A stretch of DNA of 13,967 nt from Deltaproteobacteria bacterium (lineage in GTDB: Bacteria; Desulfobacterota; Desulfobacteria; Desulfobacterales; JAABPS01). Each line of letters opens with the position of its first letter. The first letter of the stretch is position 1. Positions 6,102-12,913 of this stretch are shown here, piece after piece. The stretch is taken from positions 1 to 13,967 of the forward strand of contig JAFDFT010000024.1 of assembly GCA_019309685.1 (NCBI GenBank), written 5' to 3'. The notes beneath the pieces were generated by a model. That model searched no databases. It was given only the letters and a program-made list of their open reading frames with translations, and was not told the origin of the DNA. The position numbers and the translations under genes are program-made.

Positions 6102-6524
6102 CTATTGGGCGGAACTGCTACCAGAAAGCTTTATTCTTTCAATCGCTCTTTCAAGAGCTGCCTTTGCCCTCGTAAAATCGACTTCTTCTTTCCTTTGTTC
6201 ATCAGATAAACGCTTTTGTGCACGTTCTATTGCCTCTTCAGCCCGCTCTAAATCAATATCGCATCTTCTCTCAGCTGATTCCGCCAGAACAGTCACCTTG
6301 CCCGGGAGGGCCTCAGCAAATCCTCCGCTGACAAAAACGCATCGTTCATCTCCGTTTACATCCGTATATTTAATCGTACCGAGTTTTAGTGTCGTCATAA
6401 AGGGCGTATGCCCATCAAGCACACCAAACTCACCCAGTATGCCAGGCGCCATCACAATCTGTGCTTCTTCCTTCACAACAGATTGCTCAGGCGTAACTAC
6501 TTCTAGTAAAATATTTTCTGCCAT
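6102..6524 (-). CDS. atpC: F1 ATP synthase epsilon subunit
   Basis: Central-stalk subunit that couples gamma to the c-ring and can inhibit ATP hydrolysis. The 140-residue product has the N-terminal beta-sandwich (about 1-85, with the conserved GEFGVLDGHTPF segment near 31-42 and FVSGGFAE near 64-71) and the C-terminal two-helix arm rich in Arg, Glu and Ala (about 90-135). Start ATG with GAGG 8 bases ahead. It is last in the operon, 19 bases after atpD, and is followed by a strong terminator. Confidence 0.97.
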   Translation of the reverse strand: MAENILLEVVTPEQSVVKEEAQIVMAPGILGEFGVLDGHTPFMTTLKLGTIKYTDVNGDERCVFVSGGFAEALPGKVTVLAESAERRCDIDLERAEEAIERAQKRLSDEQRKEEVDFTRAKAALERAIERIKLSGSSSAQ

Positions 6525-6543
6525 GCTCTAATCCTCACAACCT

Positions 6544-7959
6544 TTATTCGCTGGCCATCTTTTTCGCTTTCTCAATAGCTTCTTCGACCGTCCCAACCAT
6601 CAGAAATGCCTGTTCCGGAAGATCATCATGTTTACCTTCAATGATCTCCTTGAAACCCCGTACTGTATCTTCTATCTTAACATAAACACCCGGTGTATTG
6701 GTAAAGACTTCTGCCACATGGAAAGGCTGAGATAAGAATCGTTCGATCTTCCTTGCTCTGGCGACAGTTATCTTGTCCTCATCAGACAGCTCATCAATTC
6801 CCAAAATAGCGATAATATCTTGAAGTTCCGTGTATTTCTGAAGGATCTGCTGCGCCTGGCGTGCAACCTGATAATGTTCATCACCAATATAGGCAGCGTC
6901 AAGGATTCTTGATGTAGAATCAAGTGGGTCCACAGAAGGATAGATACCCTTTTCCACCAGTTTTCGTGAAAGAACAACCGTGCCATCCAAATGGGCAAAT
7001 GTTGTTGCCGGAGCCGGGTCTGTCAAGTCATCCGCGGGCACGTACACACACTGAACGGCTGTAATAGACCCCTTATCCGTAGATGTAATTCTTTCCTGAA
7101 GTTCACCCAGATCAACCGCAAGCGTTGGCTGATATCCAACTGCAGAAGGCATACGCCCCAGAAGCGCTGAAACTTCAGACCCTGCCTGAGTAAAACGGAA
7201 AATATTATCAATAAAAATAAGAACGTCCTGGCCTTCCTCATCCCGGAAATATTCTGCAGCTGTCAGCGCGGATAAAGCCACTCTCGCCCTGGCACCTGGC
7301 GGTTCTGTCATCTGTCCATATATCAGTGCTGCTTTTGGAAGAACACCTGAATCCTTCATCTCGTGGTAAAGGTCATTTCCTTCACGGGTTCTTTCTCCCA
7401 CACCGGCAAAAACGGATATACCACCATGCTGCATGGCGATATTGTTAACCATTTCCATCATGATAACTGTTTTGCCCACGCCAGCACCACCAAACATGCC
7501 CATCTTACCTCCACGAGGAAAAGGCACAAGCAGGTCTATAACTTTGACGCCTGTTTCGAGAACACGAACAGTTGTATCCTGTTCCGTAAACTTCGGGGCT
7601 TCGCGATGAATGGGCATCATTTTATCCTGGCTGACCGGCCCCAATCCATCAACAGGCCTCCCAACCACGTTCAATACGCGACCAAGACCCGCTTCGCCAA
7701 CCGGCATCATTATCGGTTTTTCTGTATCTTTAACCGGCATCCCTCTGACAAGACCGTCCGTAACATCCATAGCAATGGTTCGAACAACATTATCGCCAAG
7801 ATGCTGTGCAACTTCTACCACCAAATTATCCTGTTGATCATCAATTGCAGGATTTGTAAGCGTCAACGCCGTGTAGATGGTTGGAAGCTTTCCCTGTTCA
7901 AATTCCACGTCGACAACGGGCCCCATTACCTGCGCGACTTTTCCTATATTTTCTCCCAT
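6544..7959 (-). CDS. atpD: F1 ATP synthase beta subunit
   Basis: Catalytic subunit of F1, three per complex, converting ADP and phosphate to ATP on the cytoplasmic side. The 471-residue product is full length. Key features: P-loop GGAGVGKT (157-164), the GERTREGNDLY segment with catalytic Glu (E189), Walker B aspartate (D251 in FIDNIFRF), the alpha/beta signature PSVDPLDSTS (341-350), and a DELSEED-loop variant reading DELSDED (389-395), where the helix contacts gamma. Start ATG with a near-ideal AGGAGG 7 bases upstream. It follows atpG by 40 bases. Confidence 0.99.
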   Translation of the reverse strand: MGENIGKVAQVMGPVVDVEFEQGKLPTIYTALTLTNPAIDDQQDNLVVEVAQHLGDNVVRTIAMDVTDGLVRGMPVKDTEKPIMMPVGEAGLGRVLNVVGRPVDGLGPVSQDKMMPIHREAPKFTEQDTTVRVLETGVKVIDLLVPFPRGGKMGMFGGAGVGKTVIMMEMVNNIAMQHGGISVFAGVGERTREGNDLYHEMKDSGVLPKAALIYGQMTEPPGARARVALSALTAAEYFRDEEGQDVLIFIDNIFRFTQAGSEVSALLGRMPSAVGYQPTLAVDLGELQERITSTDKGSITAVQCVYVPADDLTDPAPATTFAHLDGTVVLSRKLVEKGIYPSVDPLDSTSRILDAAYIGDEHYQVARQAQQILQKYTELQDIIAILGIDELSDEDKITVARARKIERFLSQPFHVAEVFTNTPGVYVKIEDTVRGFKEIIEGKHDDLPEQAFLMVGTVEEAIEKAKKMASE

Positions 7960-7999
7960 TTATTGACCTCCTAGAACTGTATGCAGTATATTTCCAAAA

Positions 8000-8893
8000 C
8001 TACCCTTTAAGTGCCTCAGCCCCACCGACAATATCCATGAGTTCAGCGGTAATTGCCGCCTGCCGGGCTTTATTATAAATAAGCGTCAAATCTTCAAGCA
8101 TATCGTCACACGCCTTGCTTGCATTGTCCATTGCCGTCATTCTGGCAGCATGTTCACTGGTAGATGTTTCAAGCAATGCGCTGTAAAGCTGAACGTGAAC
8201 ACTTCTTGGAAGCAAATGGCCCAGCAGCTCTTCAGCGGATGGCTCGCAAATATGCTCCGCCATATAAGGCGTGTCCGCATCCGGCTCTTCGTCTGAAGTT
8301 GTTATTGCAGGAATAGGGAGCAGTTGTTTTATGGTGGGGGTCTGTCTGGCCATGCTGACAAATTCCGCGTAAATAACATACACCTCGTCATATGTCCCAT
8401 CCAGATATCCCTCAACCAGCTGCTGTCCGGATTGGGAGGCAACATTAAATCCAATGTGCGTACCCACAACGCCGATATGTTCATTTTCAATGTTAAATCC
8501 GTTCTTACGGCATCGATCCCTGCCTCTTTTCCCAAAATTCGTAAATGAAATTTCGATATCTTCTCCGGTTTTTTCATCTACAAAAGACTCTGCTTTTTCA
8601 ATAAGATTTACATTAAACCCTGCACAAAGCCCTCTGTCAGATGTACACAGCACGATATGAATCTTTCTTACTTCTTCCCTTGGCACGATCAGGGGATTTG
8701 CTGTCTCTCCCCCTGACTTCTCGGCAAGGCTTCCAAGCACCTCGGCAAACTTTGCCGCGTAGGGCCTGAAATTATCCATCATCGTCTGCGCACCCCTTAA
8801 CCGTGAGGTGGCCACCATGTTCATTGCTCTTGTTATTTGCTTTGTCTTTTTAACAGCGCCGATTTTCGTTTTGACTTCTTTTAGTGTTGCCAT
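8000..8893 (-). CDS. atpG: F1 ATP synthase gamma subunit
   Basis: Rotor shaft of F1. The 297-residue product has the two long terminal helices that form the coiled-coil shaft: N-terminal KTKIGAVKKTKQITRAMNMVATSRL (residues 8-32) and C-terminal about 235-290. The Rossmann-like middle includes CTSDRGLCAGFN (about 83-94). The family signature ITAELMDIVGGAEA closes the protein. Start ATG with a modest AAAGG about 10 bases ahead. The 68-base gap from atpA is the longest inside the operon and carries a hairpin directly before this ribosome site, which may tune gamma expression. Confidence 0.98.
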   Translation of the reverse strand: MATLKEVKTKIGAVKKTKQITRAMNMVATSRLRGAQTMMDNFRPYAAKFAEVLGSLAEKSGGETANPLIVPREEVRKIHIVLCTSDRGLCAGFNVNLIEKAESFVDEKTGEDIEISFTNFGKRGRDRCRKNGFNIENEHIGVVGTHIGFNVASQSGQQLVEGYLDGTYDEVYVIYAEFVSMARQTPTIKQLLPIPAITTSDEEPDADTPYMAEHICEPSAEELLGHLLPRSVHVQLYSALLETSTSEHAARMTAMDNASKACDDMLEDLTLIYNKARQAAITAELMDIVGGAEALKG

Positions 8894-8911
8894 ACAGATA
8901 AAGCCTTTATT

Positions 8912-8945
8912 AATCTTGAAAGGGTGTTACATACCTCTCAAGATT
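8912..8945 (-). other. Hairpin between atpA and atpG
   Basis: A 12-bp stem (arms 8934-8945 and 8912-8923, with one G-U pair) and a 10-base loop fill half of the atpA-atpG gap. No T tract follows, so it is not an intrinsic terminator. It ends a few bases before the AAAGG of atpG, so a role in mRNA processing, stability or translation control is plausible. Confidence 0.65.
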
Positions 8946-8961
8946 TTATTTTCTATATTAA

Positions 8962-10476
8962 TTATACGGTATCTTTAAACTCTTCGTCATAAGCATTGAG
9001 TGCTTCCTGAAGCAGTTTATCAATCTCATCCGTGATCTCTTGTTTTTCAGCAATGTCTGAAAAAATCTTTGGATATCTTTCTTCAATAAACGGATAAAGG
9101 CCGGCTTCATATTTCATCACTGCATTTGCCGGATATTTATCAAGAAATCCTTTGGTACCCGCGTAAATAATTGTCACCTGTTTTTCTACGGGAAGCGGTT
9201 GATACTGGGGCTGTTTAAGGACCTCAACCAGCCGCTCACCTCGTGTGAGCTGCCGTTGCGTAGCTGCGTCAAGATCTGATCCGAAAGCAGCAAAAGATTC
9301 AAGTTCACGGAACTGGGCCATATCCAGCCTTAGCGTTCCCGCAACCTGTTTCATGGCCTTCACCTGGGCGGCACCGCCGACTCGAGATACGGATAGACCG
9401 ACATTAATGGCCGGACGCACACCCGAAAAGAAAAGACCGGGTTCCAGGTAAATCTGCCCGTCTGTAATGGAAATAACATTTGTCGGTATATATGCAGACA
9501 TGTCTCCTGCCTGGGTTTCGATAATAGGCAAAGCCGTTAAAGAACCTGCGCCGAGTTCATCGTTTAGCTTGGATGCCCGCTCAAGAAGACGGGAATGGTT
9601 ATAAAAAATATCTCCAGGATATGCTTCACGTCCTGGTGGACGCCTTAACAGAAGCGATACCTGCCGATATGCGACCGCCTGTTTTGACAAATCATCATAG
9701 ATGATCATGGCGTGTTTTCCATTGTCTCGAAAATACTCTCCCATAGCGCACCCGGCATATGGAGCAATATACTGCAAGGTCGCAGGATCGCTCGCACATG
9801 CAGCTATGACGGTGGTGTAGTCCATTGCACCATGCTTCTCTAAAACAGCGACCACCTGGGCAACCGTTGATTTCTTCTGGCCGCATGCCACATAGATACA
9901 ATAGATATCTGTATCCTTCTGGGCGAGAATAGCATCGATGGCACAGGCTGTTTTCCCAATCTGGCGGTCACCGATAATCAGTTCCCGCTGGCCCCGTCCA
10001 ACAGGTGTCATGGCATCAACAGCCTTTAAACCTGTATAACAGGGTTCATGAACACCCTTTCGTGCGATAACCCCCGGCGCCATCATTTCAACGCGACTGG
10101 ACTCCTTGGCATCTACAGGTCCCTTGCCATCCAGAGGTTCACCCACTGCAGACAGAACACGCCCCAGTGTTGCTTCTCCGACGGGTACCTGTGCAATCCG
10201 GCCTGTCCGCTTTACGATATCACCCTCTTTAATATGGATATCCTCACCCATAATGGCAACACCCACATTGTCCTCTTCAAGGTTTAGCGCGAGGCCTAAA
10301 ACTCCTCCAGGGAACTCAACAAGTTCCATGGTCATTACCTTCTCCAATCCATATACCCTCGCGATTCCATCACCAACAGACAGTACGGTACCGGTTTCAC
10401 TTAACTCGACCTTTTTATCATAATCCGCAATCTGGCCTTTAATAATTTGACTTATTTCCTCAGCTCTTAATTCCAT
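8962..10476 (-). CDS. atpA: F1 ATP synthase alpha subunit
   Basis: Non-catalytic nucleotide-binding subunit of F1, alternating with beta. The 504-residue product is full length. The P-loop reads GDRQIGKT (169-176), with Ile where many bacteria have Thr; this position is outside the invariant GxxxxGKT residues. The signature PAINVGLSVS (355-364) is followed by the arginine finger (R365) that reaches into the beta active site. The ATG start overlaps the atpH stop by one base (TAATG), a sign of translational coupling, with a purine-rich GGGGTGAGAG ahead. Confidence 0.99.
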   Translation of the reverse strand: MELRAEEISQIIKGQIADYDKKVELSETGTVLSVGDGIARVYGLEKVMTMELVEFPGGVLGLALNLEEDNVGVAIMGEDIHIKEGDIVKRTGRIAQVPVGEATLGRVLSAVGEPLDGKGPVDAKESSRVEMMAPGVIARKGVHEPCYTGLKAVDAMTPVGRGQRELIIGDRQIGKTACAIDAILAQKDTDIYCIYVACGQKKSTVAQVVAVLEKHGAMDYTTVIAACASDPATLQYIAPYAGCAMGEYFRDNGKHAMIIYDDLSKQAVAYRQVSLLLRRPPGREAYPGDIFYNHSRLLERASKLNDELGAGSLTALPIIETQAGDMSAYIPTNVISITDGQIYLEPGLFFSGVRPAINVGLSVSRVGGAAQVKAMKQVAGTLRLDMAQFRELESFAAFGSDLDAATQRQLTRGERLVEVLKQPQYQPLPVEKQVTIIYAGTKGFLDKYPANAVMKYEAGLYPFIEERYPKIFSDIAEKQEITDEIDKLLQEALNAYDEEFKDTV

Positions 10477-11027
10477 TATACACTCTCACCCCTTTTTAAA
10501 GATTCTCTCATATTGAGTAATTGTGTCTTGACACTTCCATCAAGAACCAAATCCCCTATCTTGGTAACGATTCCCCCAATTAGAGCGGGGTCCTGCTGTA
10601 CTTCCAAAATAATATCTTTCCCTGTTCTCTTCGACAACGCTGAACTAATTTTGTCAACCGTGTCAGACGAAAGCTCAGCCGCCGAAACAAGACTGGCACG
10701 CACAATTCCTTTCAATTCATCAGCAAACTGCTTATAAAATTCATTTATACTGCTTAAAAAACCGATTCTACCTTTGTCAAACAGTAAAAGGAGAAAAAAT
10801 GTCATGCCTTGCGAAACTTCCAGCTTCTCAATTATTTTCTGTAAAACGTTTTTTCTCTTCGCAGAATCGTAAAGTGGATTAATAATCGCCTGTTCAAGCT
10901 CCTTATTTTTTTCAACCAAAACGGCAATTGTATCCAGTTCCTTTTTATAGGTTTCAGCATTACCGTCTTCTTTGCCTACGAGCAAAAGCGCTCTCGCATA
11001 GCGCCTCGCAATAACCATATTCTTCAC
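10476..11027 (-). CDS. atpH: F1 ATP synthase delta subunit
   Basis: Links the top of F1 to the peripheral stalk (b/b'). The 183-residue product shows the N-terminal helical domain (RRYARALL near 8-15) and the C-terminal signature region DPALIGGIVTKIGDLVLDGS (145-164). The start is GTG, overlapping the b-subunit stop by four bases (GTGA), with GGTGG 7 bases upstream; an in-frame ATG three codons later is possible but worse spaced. The gene lies in the tightly packed b'-b-delta-alpha segment. Confidence 0.96.
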   Translation of the reverse strand: MKNMVIARRYARALLLVGKEDGNAETYKKELDTIAVLVEKNKELEQAIINPLYDSAKRKNVLQKIIEKLEVSQGMTFFLLLLFDKGRIGFLSSINEFYKQFADELKGIVRASLVSAAELSSDTVDKISSALSKRTGKDIILEVQQDPALIGGIVTKIGDLVLDGSVKTQLLNMRESLKRGESV

Positions 11028-11674
11028 TGTTCCACCACCTTATCTAAGTACTCATTCACCAGCAGGTTCTGATCTTCAACCGTAATTTTGCTTCTAATAA
11101 GTTCTTCAGCCTTACCAATCGCTTTTTCAAATATTTCCGCTTCCAGTTTTGATCGGGCCCTTTCAAACTCATGCTCAATATTTTTACGGGCTTGCGCTTC
11201 AAGCTTCTCTGAAGCTGCTTCCGCCTCTTTCAGTATCTTATCCTTGGCCTCATTTCCCTGTTTAATATACTCTGAAATTATCTTTTCCGCCTCTTTATCC
11301 AGGGTGTTGAGTTTTTTATTACATTGGGCAAGCCGCTTTTCCGCCTCCCCCTTCAGGGCTTCCAACTCGTCGAGATTGTCCGATATCCCTTTGATCCGTG
11401 AGCTTAACGTCTGAGATACCGGTTTGCGCAAAAGCACAAAGAGGGCTATGGCCAACACGGCAAAATTCATCACCCGATACGTATCCGTGGCAACCCACCC
11501 TTTGGAAGGACTTGATCCATGCCCCTCTTCAGATGAATCGCTGGCGATACCCTCAAAGCAGGCCAGTAATATGATCATAATACATATCATTAATGCTCTG
11601 GAAAATACACGCCGCAAAACAATCACATTTTGTCTCCTGTATTTCTTAAAACCATTTGAATGTGAAGGACTCAC
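11024..11674 (-). CDS. atpF: ATP synthase subunit b (peripheral stalk)
   Basis: Stator subunit that anchors F1 to the membrane. Read from GTG at 11674 it has 216 residues: a basic N-terminus, a hydrophobic stretch (about 28-40) resembling a signal sequence, an acidic/Ser-Gly linker, a transmembrane helix (about 69-83) and a long charged coiled coil to the C-terminus. A second GTG at 11626 has AGGAG 7 bases ahead and would give a 200-residue protein with a more typical signal peptide (MIVLRRVFSRALMICI). The upstream GTG has its own GGAGG and overlaps the b' stop (TAGTG). The hydrophobic stretch ends LLAC, slightly like a lipoprotein box. I keep the longer form with reservations. Confidence 0.9.
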   Translation of the reverse strand: MSPSHSNGFKKYRRQNVIVLRRVFSRALMICIMIILLACFEGIASDSSEEGHGSSPSKGWVATDTYRVMNFAVLAIALFVLLRKPVSQTLSSRIKGISDNLDELEALKGEAEKRLAQCNKKLNTLDKEAEKIISEYIKQGNEAKDKILKEAEAASEKLEAQARKNIEHEFERARSKLEAEIFEKAIGKAEELIRSKITVEDQNLLVNEYLDKVVEQ

Positions 11675-12210
11675 TAGACAGCCCTCCCTAAAATCTTTTG
11701 CCCGATATCTTTTACAAAATCATCGATTTCATTCTGCAGTGATTTCCTGGCTTCTTCCGCTTCTTTTGCGATTTTATCAAGATTCTCTGCCAGCTCTTCT
11801 TTTGTTTTTTTATTGATCTCTCCGATAATGGCTTTCTCTTCATCCGTTGCCACAGCGATTCGGTCTTCTTTTTTCTTTAACCCTTGTACTCTCGCGTCTT
11901 TAATACCAGCCTCAAACGCTTCATCTTTCTCTTCAATATCCGTATTAAAATCATCAATGCGCTGCTCCATACCCGTAATCTTTTCCTTTCTTTGATGCAG
12001 CACATTTCGTATGGGCCGATATAAAACTTTATTTAAGGCCCAGATAAGTACAACAAAATTCGCGATTTGAATAATAAGGGATTTATCCGGATAGACGCTT
12101 ATCCCGCCTGCAGCAGAGGCGCTATTCACACCACTAATAATAAGCAAAAAAAATGTCGAAAATACCGTAACGAATGGATAGGATATCCATCTTAAGGCAA
12201 AACGTGTCAT
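11674..12210 (-). CDS. ATP synthase subunit b' (second stator subunit)
   Basis: Second b-type stalk subunit; in lineages with b and b' the two form a heterodimer. Starting at ATG 12210 the product has 178 residues: a likely signal peptide (1-33, ending ASA before AGG), a transmembrane helix (about 45-60, followed by YRPIRNVL, the usual b-type post-membrane turn), then a charged coiled coil. The ATG is preferred because GGAG lies 8 bases ahead and the signal peptide then starts normally; an upstream in-frame TTG at 12240 lacks a ribosome site. It is the first atp gene here. The usual atpB and atpE (a and c subunits) are absent, so the operon encodes F1 plus the stalk only. Confidence 0.92.
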   Translation of the reverse strand: MTRFALRWISYPFVTVFSTFFLLIISGVNSASAAGGISVYPDKSLIIQIANFVVLIWALNKVLYRPIRNVLHQRKEKITGMEQRIDDFNTDIEEKDEAFEAGIKDARVQGLKKKEDRIAVATDEEKAIIGEINKKTKEELAENLDKIAKEAEEARKSLQNEIDDFVKDIGQKILGRAV

Positions 12211-12286
12211 GTATGAAACTCCAGCTTCATTTTTTAACAAAATTTTAATAAAAATCCAAAAATCATGCTACTGCAACTTCGGCGGT

Positions 12287-12315
12287 CTAATACCCCAGCA
12301 ACAATGGATTGTCAA
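12287..12315 (-). promoter_or_regulatory. Candidate promoter of the atp operon
   Basis: An exact TTGACA (12310-12315) is followed after 17 bp by TATTAG (12287-12292, four of six). The start site would fall about 70 bases before the b' ATG. The TGA within the -35 box is the stop codon of the bactofilin gene. Confidence 0.55.
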
Positions 12316-12746
12316 AGCTTTTTTGATTTTTTTTCTTTTCCCTCGGAGTCATCAACCGCTATCGATTTATCCTGAAAAAATTCCGACTTTTTTTGGGGTG
12401 CCATTTTTGATGTCATCATACATTTTCCATTAAAAAAACTTCCTGGATCTATTGATATGACAGCCGCCTGTATGTCACCCATCACCCGGCCGGGAGAATA
12501 GATTTCAACCCTGCTTTTCGCGTCTATATTACCATTCACCTCACCCGTAACAATAGCGTTCCCAACGGCTATATCACCATTAATAACAGCTTTTTCTCCA
12601 ACAATAATTGTTCCATCGTCGCTTTGAACTTTCCCTGTAATCTCTCCATCAACCCTGATAACACCTTTAAATTCAATCGTCCCGTCTATTATCGCATCAT
12701 GTCCTAAAAAAGTGGTTATCGCATCAATTTTCTTCATCGTTCCCAT
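12312..12746 (-). CDS. Bactofilin (polymer-forming cytoskeletal protein)
   Basis: Bactofilins self-assemble without nucleotide into filaments that scaffold cell-wall enzymes and other envelope machinery. The 144-residue product has the single bactofilin domain (about 14-110), a right-handed beta-helix seen as repeated short strands with Gly/Ile/Val spacing (IDGTIEFKGVIRVDGEITG, then INGDIAVGNAIVTGEVNGNI). It is flanked by a short N-terminal tail and a Lys/Ser/Glu-rich disordered C-tail ending KKSKKL. Start ATG with GGGAGGGG 4-5 bases upstream. Placement between rodA and the atp genes suggests a role in cell shape. Confidence 0.92.
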   Translation of the reverse strand: MGTMKKIDAITTFLGHDAIIDGTIEFKGVIRVDGEITGKVQSDDGTIIVGEKAVINGDIAVGNAIVTGEVNGNIDAKSRVEIYSPGRVMGDIQAAVISIDPGSFFNGKCMMTSKMAPQKKSEFFQDKSIAVDDSEGKEKKSKKL

Positions 12747-12913
12747 ATCCCCTCCCGAATATTTTTAACGGTTGGCCAGTGAATGGCGCCCATAGGTCTT
12801 ATGCCAGAAATCTTCCAACTGTTTTATTATTTTTTTCTGGTTAAGTAAAAAGCCAAATAAAATTGGTGCTTGTTCGCTATATAGTTTAAATAGCCAGATT
12901 ATTTCTGGTTACC
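12747..12913 (-). other. rodA-bactofilin intergenic space with weak hairpins
   Basis: Two weak inverted repeats follow the rodA stop. One has arms CCAGA / TCTGG (12894-12908) and no T tract. The other, CCAA / TTGG, is followed by CTTTTT (about 12847-12864) and could be a poor terminator. I see no convincing promoter, so the bactofilin gene may be read partly from rodA. Confidence 0.3.

Noticed and set aside
7363..7974. 203-codon plus-strand open frame
   Set aside because: It is antisense to atpD, whose motifs are all intact; the translation has no recognisable domain and looks like a shadow frame.
9949..9972. Ile in the alpha-subunit P-loop (GDRQIGKT) as a defect
   Set aside because: The changed position is outside the invariant GxxxxGKT residues and Ile occurs there in other bacteria as far as I recall; it is not evidence of loss of function.
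12211..12240. TTG start at 12240 for the b' subunit
   Set aside because: It adds ten residues before a normal signal peptide and lacks a ribosome site; ATG at 12210 has GGAG 8 bases ahead.
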